A stretch of 64,000 bases of DNA, taken from contig CM034603.1 in assembly GCA_020091685.1 (NCBI GenBank), positions 27,992,298 to 28,056,297 of the forward strand, read 5' to 3'. Below the pieces are notes generated by a model. The model saw only the letters and a program-made list of their open reading frames with translations. It was not told where the DNA came from and searched no databases. Within the stretch, counting starts at the first letter, position 1. Each line of letters opens with the position of its first letter. The stretch is from Lutjanus erythropterus. Lineage: Eukaryota; Chordata; Actinopteri; Lutjaniformes; Lutjanidae. A program made the translations under genes and the position numbers. This document shows, piece by piece, positions 47,601-59,600 of the stretch.

Positions 47601-49697
47601 TGCATCCATTGTGTGACAGATATCTAATTATTTTTAACTCATGGGAGGTAGTCCTGAAAGGAAGTTATGAAAGGCTGAATTTATTGTGACAAGCCCGACT
47701 GCCTACACTTTTAATTAATGTATAAACTATTCTATAATCCCTACTCACAAATAACATGATCGCACTCATTTAAGACTTGTCTTAACAATTAAGATACAGA
47801 CATTTGCATGATAAACTACTCTATCTATCCATTTATCAATCTATATGGCTTACAAAAAATATATTGATATTTTTAGGCTATTCCTCGATATATGGTATAT
47901 AAATCTCAGTACATACATTTTGTATAAAATAACACACCATAAATTTGACAGTATTGTAGGGATGGCTATTGGTGCTTTCTTAAAACATTAAAACAATGAC
48001 ATAATCAACAGCAATGTGGATATAATGACTAAGTAGGTAAAGGTAAATAAAAGTACAGCTAGAAAACCAGGAAAAGACAACACTTATGCCATATCACAAT
48101 ATAATCATATCCATAATCTATGTATTTAGTCTCTTATCCCAATATCTATATGTAATGGATATATTGCCTTGCCCTAATCTACTGATTATTTTCATTATTG
48201 ATTAATTTGACAATTATTTTCTAGATTAATCTAAAAGATGATGTCTTTAAATGTCTTGTTTTGTCAGACAGAAAAACAGAAGATGCTCAGTATAATATGA
48301 TGGTAAAATGCAAAATCTCAGTATTTGAGAAGCTGAAAAGAGGCTTTTCTGGCATATTGCCAAAACAAAAAAATTAACAATTAATCTATTGTAAAAATTA
48401 TTGGCAATTACTTTTCTGTTGATAGACAAAATTGTTGTAGCTCTACTTTTAACCACAGTTTCATTCTGTTCAGTCTTATATTTGAGAACTGGAGCCTGAA
48501 ACCAAAGGACCAAGATACTGCCATGGTGCAGGATAGTTTCAGGGAATTAGTTGCTATTGTAACACCATAATATATTCAGTCCCTTTCTGAACCTCTGGTC
48601 CTTCAAATTAACTCAAATCTACTCTGGATACTATTCACAGGAGAGCTAAAACTACACAAAAACTATAGTATTTATTGATATTTTGCTAATTTCAAGTCCT
48701 AATGCCAATTCTGAGAAAGAACAAAAAGCTAAGACACCTTTAGAGCATGGTTTACATACGACACACAGTAATCCTGGATTACCACTCTCACTCATAGGCT
48801 CATATGCTCGCTACCTGCAGAATTCACGTGACACAACACCTCGTGACGTCACGGATTGGTGCAGTGATAGCATATGACAGCTCTGCTGTTTTCTCATTTC
48901 GACAAAAACTCTTAAAAACACTGTTTTTTGCACTCCCGACGCCTATCTGGGACGAGGGGAGATTTTCTTTTACAAATGCATAATTTATTAACCATTTAAT
49001 GGTGTCATATTCTGCTGAAAGCGCGTGCACACACATGAGGTCAGCCATCTGCAGTCTGTCCTCGAGGAGCCAAACAAGGTGACGTAATGTCAACATCCCC
49101 AGGCTGGGACGGCCTGTAATGTTGGACTGTTCCCTTGTTATTATTACATTACTGCCCAATAATAATAAGTAAACAATAAAATAAGTAGTAATGACTTTTT
49201 TTTCCCCATATCAGAAATAGTATCCCATAGTAAGTGCACAAAAAGTACAGCTAAAGCAGTATAATAAACTGCAGTATGTGGTGTAATTTAAAATCATTCA
49301 TTTGCATTAAGGTTATAATAAAAAACACAAATGCAATATATTATTTAAAGCAATATTTTCTATATAAACTGCTTTTTGTTTATGTAAAAGATTTTTCATG
49401 TATTTTCATAGATTATGGATTACCAGCATAAATCCGATCAAGTCACAGCATGGTGCATGGTCAGACAAATCAAACATTACAGCTAAGAATAAACAGATTA
49501 GTGTTAATCTACTTAGCTATATATTATGCAAAATGGTACACACATATATAAAGACCAAGACAAATCTCACAACACGAAACAAAGGAAAAAAACAAAGTGT
49601 GTAAACTCACGTGAGCCTGAGGTATAATGATCTTGTCCTCATCGCCCTCCTTTTCAGGCTTCTGCGCCGAGACTGGCTGGAAAGTGATCTTCACCAT
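44608..49697 (-). CDS. itm2c: Integral membrane protein 2C (ITM2C/BRI3), complete, six exons
   Basis: Exons in transcript order: 49611-49697, 46769-46906, 46483-46671 (or to 46674), 46265-46375, 45954-46104, 44608-44699. All are GT-AG; 255 or 256 aa, near the human 267. The start MVKITFQPV is the family N-terminus. Residues 45-67 are the single type II transmembrane helix. Residues about 118-215 are the BRICHOS domain (VPVPHFGGSDPADIIHDFQRG...NLWELLVNVKRGTYLPQTYII) with C151 and C210 as its cysteine pair. N157-T-T is a glycosylation site. A basic stretch RRRIERR-E (224-231) is the proprotein-convertase site that would release a C-terminal peptide of about 25 residues holding C235 and C252. 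ITM2C is a Golgi/endosomal brain-enriched protein that modulates APP processing. The ITM2B paralogue is less likely given the N-terminus and the gpr55 neighbour. Confidence 0.95.
48181..48446. mobile_element. hAT-like fold-back element
   Basis: It runs from CTGATTATTTTCATTATTGATTAAT to AAAATTGTTGTAGCTCTAC, with the internal blocks TAAATGTCTTGTTTTGTC, AAAACAGAAGAT and CATATTGCCAAAA typical of an abundant fish repeat. It is homologous to 54398-54710 in organisation. Confidence 0.65.
48820..49090. promoter_or_regulatory. E-box / CRE / CCAAT cluster in itm2c intron 1
   Basis: Within 35 bp lie a CACGTG E-box (48825-48830), a perfect palindromic cAMP response element TGACGTCA (48844-48851) and an inverted CCAAT box ATTGG (48855-48859). 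A second CRE-like TGACGTAA lies at 49080-49087. These are visible in the sequence; promoter or enhancer function is inference. Confidence 0.4.
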
Positions 49698-49777
49698 TTT
49701 TGTTTTTTGTTCTCTGTAGTATTTTCTTTTTCTCTGATCTGATTCAGTGAGCTGGTTTCATGCATCGAGCTGGGAAG

Positions 49778-49785
49778 ATTATATA
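49778..49785 (-). promoter_or_regulatory. itm2c: itm2c TATA box
   Basis: On the minus strand, GCTATATAATC lies 81 bp upstream of the itm2c start codon, leaving room for a start site about 30 bp downstream and a leader of about 55 nt. Just upstream (+ strand 49800-49808) is CGCCCCCGGG, a GC-box-like element. Confidence 0.65.
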
Positions 49786-49808
49786 GCGGGGAACCAGTCT
49801 CGCCCCCG

Positions 49809-50269
49809 GGACTCAGTGACATCAGAAGAGCGTCTTCTCTGACGATCAAGCCTTGTGTGGGTCTGAAGGAAAAGCCGCCTCGCCGCTGTCAAAATAAGAT
49901 TCCAAGTCCGGTTATAATGCTTAAATTTAACTCGACATACACAGTCTGTGGGCTCTTTGATATGCAAATTAATTTACTTGAATATCTAAAGCCTTTTAGG
50001 ATGAAAAAAATATTTTCAGCTCCCGTTTACTGATATTACACAAGGTGGTGCCCTTATTCTGAAGGCAAGCGCCCGATATGGTAATGCTTTCCGTATTTTA
50101 TTTAAAGCTGCATGTCCTCTTCTCAACCATGTTTTCTGAACACTTTCATCCGGAAATGTAGGGATGTTTCAAACTCTCTCAACCCGCTACAACATTGCAA
50201 TAAAGTTTTATTGCTAGGTTTCTAAAATTTAATGAATAGACCTGATAATTAACAACAATGCCAACAATG

Positions 50270-50317
<48 letters not shown>

Positions 50318-51980
50318 AATAATAATAATAATAATAATGAACTTTTTGCACTTATTTATATTATGGGATCATCAAAGCATGTAATACTGTACAGGACACT
50401 TTGCACTGTGATCTATGTGTGCCTTTGTTTGAGTATATAATGTACAGTTTAGTGTACATTATAATAAAATATAATGTAATCTGAGAATTTTGTATAGTGT
50501 ACACCTGTAAGTGGACTTTAAAGCAAATCTTACTCTACAATTTCTGACTGCATGTGGTTGCAAAGCGGGGTATTAGTACTGTGGATCATTTAGATATTGA
50601 AGCATTATTTTACAAATTCCAATTCTAAATTCTGGAATGAAACTTTGAATTGTCATGGTCAAATAATTGGATGTAGTCATTTATTTTTGTTCTTTAACCA
50701 AACTAACTAAAACTGTAAAGTAACACCAAACCAAACTACATGCACTATGGTACGTCTCCCCACCAAATGCAAATTACACAACACATGCAAATTTGCAGAC
50801 ATGCACACAGCTCTCGTCACCATATGTGAATAGTCATGACAGTGTGTAAGCATGACTCACTACAGACATACGCAACGCAGTGTGTTAAATGTGAACAATA
50901 TAGGAAATTAGAGTTGATTATATAAAATGACTCCTTATAAAAAGCTCTACTTACAAATTATACCGGAATAGGCAATGCAATGTGTCATTAAACCTTACAA
51001 ATATAGGGATGATGCAGACAGAGCCAACACTGTTACAGGGTGCTTGCTCGGCAGACTCAAGGCTCTTTACACTCTTTACACATGAGAGTACTGTACTTTA
51101 CAAATGGCTCATAATGTCCAATTCACATTAGTTTTTTTTTTTTTTTACAGAAGGAGTGGAGCACTATTGCCTATAGTCCTCATTGTGGGCTGATGACTCA
51201 CAATCAAACATGAAATAGGCCAGCTGACTAATGATACAATGTGAGAATTGGCAGATATATGGCATTTAATGATGCCACATTAAAAGAGACTTGCTTGAGA
51301 AAGTTAACATAATTTTTATATCCATTTAAAACAGTTTTAAGACAATTATGAACATAATTTAAGGCCTTGTTTATGTCCATATTGTAAAAAAGTATTGATA
51401 TCAATTAACCTCTTAATCAAATGTTGGTTTAATTTTGTAATTGTTAAGGTGTGATCAATACATCTTTTGACCAAAACCACATTAATAAGTGAGACCTACG
51501 GTAATGGAACATAAACTTCATAATTTCAGTAAGTTTATGACTTTTTAAGGACTACAGTTCAGATTATTGGATTTTAGACTTTTTAAGGATCTGTGGAAAC
51601 CCTGGAAAATAGCACTTGCATAAGTTCCTGTGTATTTTCTGCAAGGAGAGCTTGATATAGTGAAATAACCTGCATGTGAAGGACTGAAGGGCTATACTTT
51701 TGCTCTGAGATCAGTCTAGAGTGTTTGTTCTCATGCATTTATATCCAAAATACGTTAGATTATCTACACTGATTTGACTGATTATATCTTATTTGTTGTA
51801 GCTGTGGCTATAGAAGCTGATAACCATCGTCGTCCCTCTTCTGGTAGAATTTATCTCATAATTCCTGTTTAATCTGTATCAGGGTTCAGACTAACTTGGG
51901 GACAAAAGCTAACATGACCACTAATGATTGGCGGGGACGAGCCTTGCTCGCCCTCGTTGTGTCTTGCTCTCGTAGCCAGT
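49809..51980. other. Intergenic DNA between divergent itm2c and hes6
   Basis: The two genes are transcribed away from each other across this spacer. It contains the ATT/AAT palindromic microsatellite (50274-50338) and AT-rich sequence; no exon is supported. Confidence 0.55.
50274..50338. repeat. (ATT)n-(AAT)n palindromic microsatellite
   Basis: About 13 ATT units switch directly to about 8 AAT units, so the two halves are reverse complements and can form a long A-T hairpin or cruciform. Confidence 0.9.
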
Positions 51981-52008
51981 TTGACCCATTCATATGTAAA
52001 TGAACCGT

Positions 52009-52017
52009 CATATATAC
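52009..52017 (+). promoter_or_regulatory. hes6: Candidate hes6 TATA box
   Basis: CATATATAC lies 180-190 bp upstream of the hes6 start codon. A CATATG E-box is at 51991-51996. If it is used, transcription would start near 52040 and leave a leader of about 155 nt. Position and motif only. Confidence 0.45.
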
Positions 52018-52196
52018 CTAGTACATGCCCCCTCGGAGCAGCATTGAGGAGCCTAGTCTCTCTGGAAGCTTTGTTGGCCGCTGGGATCGCCCGGCCATCT
52101 GTCCCATTGACAAGCTGTAACGGCTCTTTGGATTTACACACCAACCTCCAGTCCAGTGGGCTTCTTCTGGCAGCGCCTGGGTTAAACTTCAACAAC

Positions 52197-53435
52197 ATGG
52201 CCCCCATCCGTAACAACACAAACGGAATGGACAGAGGTGATAACTGCGGTGGGATCAAATCTGACAGAAAGGTAAGGGCATACGTGAGCACTTAATGGCA
52301 TTATTTCTGTTTTAAGTTGACCGATAACTGACAAAGAAGTTAACTTCAATGTCCTCACTGTTTTGGCAGATGAGGAAACCGCTGGTCGAGAAGAAAAGAA
52401 GGGCTCGCATCAATGAAAGTTTACAAGAACTCAGAGTTCTCATCGCGGATGCAGACGTAAGATAAATTGAATACATTTGCAGGGCACCGCTTTATGTAGT
52501 GTTGCTCCTCAAGATGAACTAAACTGATGCCTTGTTTAGCTAGCTTGTGTTGCTAGTGCTTCTTGTTGCTTACGCTTTTTGTCACCCGCTGCAGTTGCAA
52601 TCAAAGATGGAGAATGCCGAAGTACTGGAGATGACAGTGAAACGTGTGGAGAGCATCCTGCAAAACCGGGCTCAAGGTAAATATTATATATTTACGCCTA
52701 CTTTAAAGTGTACCATTAAGCAACAGTTCGTTAAATATTTTGGTTCTCCCCAAAAATTAATAACCTAAACAAGCATATTACCTACATGCCACTCTTCCGC
52801 TGAATAACATAGTTCTTTAAACCTAACATACAAATTAATGAAGAATGTTTAGCGCATTAATATTCTAATCAACTGTACTGCGGTCACAGGTGCGCGTGGG
52901 CATCTTCGACCGCGGCTCAGCCAATCAGATTACAGAACCAGACACTCGTCCGTTAGCGGTTGAGTTTTGCTAACTTCTGAGCTAACGGTTGACTTGTTAT
53001 CTGTACGCAGAAGTGGACGCTGTTAACCGGGAGGCCTGTGAGCGGTTTGCGGCAGGCTACATCCAGTGTATGCACGACGTCCACACTTTTGTATCCAGCT
53101 GTCCAGGAATTGACCCAACAGTAGCCGCGGAGCTACTGAACCACCTCCTAGAGAGCATGCCCCTGAACGACGAGGACCGTCTCCGGGTGATGCTGCCGCC
53201 GGACGCGTTGGCAGAGTGCCCCGGCAGTAACAGCACTTGGTCCCTGTCCGAGAGCCTGTTCACGCCTCTGGTGTCCCCGGCCCCCTCCACTACCTCCAGC
53301 GATGACCTCTGCTCCGACCTGGATGAGACAGACTCAGAGCAAAGTCATGTCTCCTCTTCAGAGGAGTCTGACAGCCAGGATGTGTTGAGCCTGCCTTCCT
53401 TCACATACTCCAAGTCAGTGTGGAGACCATGGTAG
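52197..53435 (+). CDS. hes6: HES6 bHLH-Orange transcription cofactor, complete, four exons
   Basis: Exons 52197-52271, 52370-52456, 52595-52676, 53011-53435; 669 nt, 222 aa (human HES6 is about 224). Residues 24-80 are the bHLH: the basic region RKPLVEKKRRARIN has the HES proline (P29), and the loop is short (IADADLQSKMEN), which separates HES6 from HES1-type proteins. The Orange domain lies at about 95-135 (FAAGYIQCMHDVHTFVSS). Residues 170-205 are acidic and Ser-rich. The last four residues are WRPW, the Groucho/TLE recruitment motif. HES6 is a nuclear factor that counters HES1, promotes neuronal and muscle differentiation, and in fish pairs with Her proteins in the somite clock. The neighbour per2 matches human HES6-PER2 synteny. 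HES7 and HES1 are excluded by the loop and the Orange sequence. Confidence 0.96.
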
Positions 53436-53915
53436 ATCATTTAATAAAGGGATATTAGCATGTTTTAAACTACAGTAGATGATTTAATGCTTTGTGTTAG
53501 GATGTTTTGTGGGGTAGGCCTCAGTACATGACTGAAACACTGCTGAGATGACAACTTTGAAACTTCTTGAAAGGCTCTTTGTGTAATTATCGGGAACTAC
53601 AATTAAACTTAAATGTATTTAATAAATAAAATATGTAATTAAATCTGTTTTGCAGAGGTCAGTGACCTTTAGGGTCTTCATTTGGAAGTGTATTGGCCTT
53701 CAGTGAAGGGGTACATGCATATGTAAATATTTACTTGTTGAATAAGACTGGGCTGTATAGAAGATAGCTATCTCACTAGAAATGCATTGTTAGTTGTGTG
53801 TAAATTATTTTTTTTTATTTAGGATGTCCTTAACTTTGTATTTATATGTGTCAAATGACTGTTAGTAGGCTACCTCACCTTATAAGTTTCAATAAATATC
53901 TTTTTGACTTGTTTT
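53436..53915 (+). terminator. hes6: hes6 3' UTR and polyadenylation signals
   Basis: AATAAA occurs at 53621-53630 (twice, overlapping) and 53891-53896, the last followed by T-rich sequence. The short AU-rich 3' UTR fits an unstable, cycling transcript, but that is inference. Confidence 0.6.
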
Positions 53916-54397
53916 AAAATCTATTTGTGCAGCAGCTTTTTCATTTCACACACAAGGATCCCACTATCCACCCACCCACGGCTGTTTTCAAGATATTAGT
54001 TATTACTCTGCAAATGTGGGCCATTTGTGTGCACTCTCTCCCTCTCTCTCTCTCTCTCTCCAAGATCCCTTAGCACATCGTAGGCATTTGTGAGGTGTGA
54101 AATGAGTAATCCACTCACTCCTTATATAGGCCTAGTTGAGGAGTTGGCAAATGGGTTTTATAACTCTACTTGACTTCAGCTTTTTTGATGTTGCAGTTTT
54201 AAAATAACACGGGAACAAATAACTTGCTCAGTCACTGAATTGTGACAAAGCCACCATTGTCGAGTGTTCTTGTATCAACTGATCAGTTTGTGGGTGTATG
54301 GTTTTTCATTATATTGTATGTATTATGCAACAAATCGGGCTTTCATGCAGGGCAAACTGAATGTGGTCTTTTGCCAAATATATCATTACATATGACT

Positions 54398-54710
54398 AAG
54401 GCTGCAACTAATAACTATTTTGATTATAGATTACTCTGCTGATCATTTTCTCAATTAATCGATTAGTTGTTTGGTTCATAAAATATCTCAACTTCCCAAA
54501 GTGTCTTTTCTCCACAACCCAAAGATATTCAGTTTACTGTCATAGAGGAGTAAAGATTTCAGAAAAAGTTTACATTTGAGAAGCTCAGATCAGAAATTTG
54601 TACTATTTTTTCTTTAAAAAATAACTCAAAATGATTAATCAATTAATTGAAATTGTTGGCAATTAGTTTGAGTTGACAACTAAATTAATTGACTAATTGT
54701 TGCAGCTCTA
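54398..54710. mobile_element. Complete hAT-like fold-back element
   Basis: The left end AAGGCTGCAACTAATAACTA and the right end TAATTGTTGCAGCTCTA are terminal inverted repeats, with subterminal AATCGATTAGTTGTTTGG against TTAATTGACTAATTG. About 313 bp, no open frame; a well-known kind of abundant teleost MITE. Confidence 0.8.
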
Positions 54711-55084
54711 CATACGATATGACTAATAAAATGTACACATTTTCTAATAAAGAGTCCTATGCTAATTTTACAGAGACATGTTGAAAGTTTGTGTCTGCAG
54801 CCTCAGACATGACCTCTGTGGTCCTGGTGAGAGCTACAGACACTGTTCTGCCTCTGCACCATCAGCTGCTATACAACCTCAAATGAATATGAAAAGGCCG
54901 CAATCCTGAGCCCAGTCTTAATCCATCTCTGGTCAGATGCCTCCTCTGGTGTTCCTGTGATGTCCACTCCAAGTGTCACTTCTTACACTGTCCACAGTAC
55001 TTAAAAACACCCATACTGAGAGGGAGCTCTGGTGAAATGACAAGAAAAAGATTAACACAGAGACAGCCTGGGATTACAGCTGAG

Positions 55085-55255
55085 CATTTTGGTGGAAAGT
55101 AACTAAGTAGTTAAGTGCTATAATTAAGTGCAATTCTCCAGTACTTGGGTATTTTATGCCACCCTGCTACTTTTCAGGGGGAATAATGGTACTTTTTCAT
55201 CCACTACATTTATCTGACAGCTGGAGTTAACAGTTTCTTTCTTTATATTTTACCA
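55085..55255 (+). mobile_element. MITE fragment, 'GTGGAAAGTAACTAAGTA' family
   Basis: Starts TTGGTGGAAAGTAACTAAGTA and continues through CAGTACTTGGGTATTTTATG and CATCCACTACATTTATCTGACAG, parallel to the fuller copy at 55568-56045. A further piece, TTATCTGACAGCTGTAGTTAA, sits at 55542-55562. Confidence 0.75.
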
Positions 55256-55567
55256 AACATGGCTTGTCATTATCTTGCTGAAATAAAGATGGATTTCCCT
55301 GAAAAAAATACATTGTCTGGATTGCAGCATATGCTGCTCCAAAACATTTTCAGTTTTGGAGGGGCGTTCACAGACACGACAGTTAGAAAAGCCACAGACA
55401 CTACCTCAGTCCCATTCAATCACAGATGCTGGCTTTTGAACTTTGGGCAAATTTCCCCGACCAGCTACAACATAGTTGCACATAGTTTTTACTCCTACTT
55501 TACTAAACTTCAGAGGGAATGATTGTACTCTTCACAACAGTTATCTGACAGCTGTAGTTAATTGTGA

Positions 55568-56045
55568 CTTTGAAGCAGTGGTGGAAAGTAACTAAGTACA
55601 TTTAAACAAGTAATGTATTGTGAGGATCTTGTACTTAAGTATTTTCATTGTATGCTACTTTATACCTTTACTCCACTACATTTTGGCAGCAAATGTACTT
55701 TTCTCTGCTACATTTATTTGATACCTTTAGTCACTAATTAATTTGCAGATTTGGATTATTAATATAAAATAAAGATAAAGTAATAAAACATGATGTATTA
55801 TTATAGATGAATCTAAAGTAGCTGAAATTATCTCCACCTTTACCAGCTGCAACAATTAAGCTTTGAACACACTAATGCATCACTCAGTTATAATCCAGTG
55901 ATACAATATAATTCTGCATTGTAGTTTTACTTTTTGTATTTTAAGGATGTTTTAATGCTAATATTTTGAGTGCAGGATTTTTACTTGTGATAGAGTATTT
56001 CTACTCTGGTACTTTTAAGTAAAAGATCTAAGAACTTTAGACTTT
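55568..56045 (+). mobile_element. Complete MITE, 'GTGGAAAGTAACTAAGTA' family
   Basis: The left end is AGTGGTGGAAAGTAACTAAG and the right end TACTTTTAAGTAAAAGATCT, with internal CTTTACTCCACTACATTTTGG and TACTTTTTGTATTTTAAG. About 480 bp with no open frame. This repeat is extremely common in spiny-rayed fish, which supports the organism call. Confidence 0.8.
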
Positions 56046-56097
56046 TGAAGGTACAACATGTAACTGCATCAATACGGTAAAGATAAGCCTAATAATC

Positions 56098-56145
56098 CAA
56101 AGAAAGAAAGAAAGAAAGAGGAAAGAAAGCGAAAAAGAAAGAAGA
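56098..56145 (+). repeat. (AAAG)n purine microsatellite
   Basis: Tandem AAAG units, interrupted. A (GGA)n run of about eight units follows at 56281-56303. Confidence 0.85.
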
Positions 56146-56734
56146 GGTTACTCCAGGATGACAAACTTGATGCTGTGTCTGCGTCGTGACTAGACCGGAT
56201 TTGCGGGTCTGCAGAGGTGTAAATGACCGCTGCGGGAGGGCGGTTTGTTAATTTCGTCAAGGTGTGAACGATGGAGGGACGGAGGAGGAGGAGGAGGAGG
56301 AGAGGGTCGCTTTGATCAGGCCTGCTGAGCCGTGGACTGCAGGATCTGACTGTCTGTCTGCAGAGAAGTACATCTCAGCTATTGTTTCAAAGGTCGGCCA
56401 GACATCCGTTTGCGCCGGGAAGGTGAATGTCATGACTTCAGCAGCAGAAAGATAACAAGTAACTGATAAAATACCCTCATTTCGGAGAGTTCAGCGTTAA
56501 TATGACCTTTCTGAAGGCACATTTTCATTCAGTTCATACCCCCTCCTTGTTATCTGTCGTGCACTGATGTGCTGCAAACAGGCAATAGTGTCTTAAGTCG
56601 TTTATACTCATTAATTGGCCCATTTACAGCTTCAATCTTCAATGAGTCAAGTATTTGTCCAGTTTAATCCGATATAAGATGCTTGTGCGCTGAACGTTAA
56701 TTAAGACCTGATCTGATGTACAAGCAAACATTTC

Positions 56735-59600
56735 ACAACACACTTAACTTTATTGTAAATTAGGCAGAATTTTATTTAGAGAAATTTTAACAAATATAAC
56801 AGAACATCCGCCATTAAAAATAAGAGAAAAAAAAAGACAGAAACAAAAAGTAAAAATAAAAAAGGTGCGTTGTTAGGGAGGCCCATTCTAATGAGAGACG
56901 TTTCTCATTACTTAGAGATGCTAACTCAACATTTTGAGATTCTGATTATTTTGAGAAAGTTTCTCATTTTTTCCATCACAATGGTGGAAATATGCTCCCA
57001 TGTGTTATTGTCTGTCTGTACAAATAACAGAATTCAAACAAATTCAGGATATTTAAAATAAAAAAATAAAGACGAAATAATGAAATAACATTTTTTTGTC
57101 AGTGTCTGTTCAAACAAACAGAAAGACAAATGACAAATTCAGGAAATGTTCAAGTTGCTATGAAGAGCACTGTGTCAAAAGATTATAGCACAAGCTTCAA
57201 AGTGAAGGAGATCTCTCCACACAGTCACTTGACATCTGTCCGAGCTGCTTTATACCCGTGCAATAACCCTAAACTTTGACTTCTGAGGTGGCCACATGTT
57301 TGTTCTGAACAGCCATGAGCTTCAGTCACTTCCACAGGATGCTCAGGATGCTCTTCTCCATATTTATGAGGGCCAACATCAGACCATTTCAAGTGTTACG
57401 TGGCACACATTTAAGCTAGGGGGGGAAACATCAATATTCTCCTCACTTTATTTTTATCACCCACCATAAACAGCATACTTTCTAGCTCATGGTGGGAATC
57501 ATCCTTATGTTCCTTCCACAACTCACATTTTTGAAACAGTATTTACAGTGAATATTAATTCTTGGTCCTGCTTGAAGCTGCACTTTCCATCACAACTTGA
57601 AATCACAAAACGCTATGTATACAAAGTTATTGCATGTAAAAATAGATATGTTCAGAGTCAAAAACAAATATTCACACAAGCGCTGAAATGGAATAAATAA
57701 ACTTTCTCCAAATGAGAGAGTAAAATTAAAGATAGTGAAGGTTTCACAGCTGATACAACAAAATGCAACATTTAGTTCGAATCTGATGGATGGAAATACG
57801 CAAAAAGAATAAGAACTTTAAGCTGCGGTAAGTAATGCAACACAAACAGCCCCTAATGTGGAAAAACATGTAAATTTTGAATTTAATTTCTCAGAAATAA
57901 TATTACATGATGGACTGGTGAATACAGCTTACGGTGCTGCACCTGATTATGTCTGAGCCTGCTTAGACCTGGTATTAACAGGCATCGTGGGTGATCGGTT
58001 GACACCATTTTCAGAGCATCAAATAACTACTTAAAACTAAAATTATCTGAAAAATGAACACTTGAATATAAATCAGTGTGATAAGAACCACCCAAACTGA
58101 TAGAAACCATTTTCAGAAAAAGGTGGAAAGTAAGAAATCTTTAGAATTTGATGCGTACTTTAATGTTTTAGCTTGGCCCATCTGCTCACATGGAGAGGGT
58201 TGGATTTATGACCTATACTGCAGCCAGCCACCAGGGGGCAATTGAGATGTTTTGGCTTCACTTTTGGGCAGCTGTCATGCTGTCTATCTTTACATATGTC
58301 AGTGGGTGAGAGGAACAGACACAATGTTCTTTACACCAAGAAAGAAATAACTTAATGTATGACATATGCCAAATTTCCAAGAAGGTCTTAACTCAACAAC
58401 TTAGAAAATTGCGCAATTTTTCAAGGCAGTCTGGGGACTTTCTTCACAGGTGACACAGACATAGCCTATCTTGGTAACTGTTTACCATCAATAAAATGTT
58501 TATTTCTCTGGTAAATTCAGCGTAAATGGTCAAAATAAATATTAGCTGAATTTACAAGAAGGCTCAACTAATTAAGAATTTGTAATTGACAGTGTTTCAC
58601 AAAGAAGCAGCTTATATTTTGTGTACTATTGACTATATTTGAAAAATTTGACATCTTTACTGTCAATAAGATGTTATCTTCTTTCACAAAAATTTTGTGT
58701 AAATGATGCTAATGGTAGTGGTCCTTTAATACCAGGTGTAAACAGGTCTTTTTTTTTTCAGTGCGGTCTCCTATCTGTATTTCATGTTACTATATACTTG
58801 TAAAAGTATATTATACTTAAGCCATTGCTGTTTAATTTCCATCCACTGATTATTATGCAACCAGTTTGAGCAAACAGAGCAGATGTACAGGAGTTTCATT
58901 CATGTTGTTCTTTCAGTGCAGACCACAAAGTGCGCTTGTACTTGATGGATATGCATGACAGGGGTGACTGAAACCAAACTCCACCTGTTCTCACCACATG
59001 CTGGGGTAGCTTGTTGTTGTTACTCAGTTGCAACTGAGGAAACTGCCTCACAAAATACTGCATTCATTCATTAACCGCAACAGTTAGAACACCACTGAGC
59101 CCCTTCCTGTCGTGCGAAAGAAGTAGCCTCCAGTTGGTTGATATTTGTTTGACCTTCACTGTGCTTCCCGGTGTACAGTATAAGCACATACTGTGTTCCT
59201 CTTATTGGGCTCTGCATCTCCTCATCAGTGCATTAAAGGCTTCTCCTAAGTGCTGCGCATTGTAAAGTGCTACACAGAGACGAATGAAGCACAGCACTAC
59301 CTGCTAGCACCGAATAAATGATACAGCTTACAGGCTTATTAAAATAGAAATAAAAAAAATAAAATAACATAAAAACTCCACCACATATTTTCACATTCTA
59401 CATAAGTCTTGACCGTTCGGGCCATTTTTCCTTGACACCTACACAGGTTCAACTCAGCAAGACAAGAGACAGTAATGAAAAGTTTTGTTTGAAGAGCAAA
59501 TGGCCTGTCAGATGGTCCATGGAAAAAGGGTCCTTCTTCACAGTCGAGCAGGACAAGAGGCCGATGGGTAACGAATGTCTCTCTGAAAGTCTTAAGCAGT
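56735..59600 (-). terminator. per2: per2 3' UTR, probable extent
   Basis: On the minus strand the per2 stop is at 59601-59603. AATAAA hexamers occur at the complement of 57447-57452, 56771-56776 and 56749-56754. No other exon is recognised between. The UTR would be about 2.1 or 2.8 kb, comparable to the long PER2 3' UTR of mammals. The exact end is inferred. Confidence 0.4.

Larger units (their letters stand above)
46907..49610 (-). other. itm2c: itm2c intron 1
   Basis: A 2.7-kb intron. It contains a 68-codon minus-strand open frame (47101-47307) of unknown meaning, an hAT-like fold-back element (48181-48446) and a promoter-like patch with E-box, CRE and CCAAT (48820-49090). Confidence 0.6.
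53916..56730. other. Spacer between convergent hes6 and per2
   Basis: Contents: a (CT)n run at 54036-54061, an hAT-like element (54398-54710), a nest of GTGGAAAGTAACTAAGTA repeats (55085-56045), a purine microsatellite (56098-56145) and a GC-rich patch with (GGA)n at 56180-56440. No gene is supported. Confidence 0.55.

Noticed and set aside
51869..52291. 140-codon minus-strand and 123-codon plus-strand open frames around the hes6 start
   Set aside because: Both are shadows across the promoter and exon 1 in the wrong frames; the bHLH frame from 52197 explains the conserved sequence.
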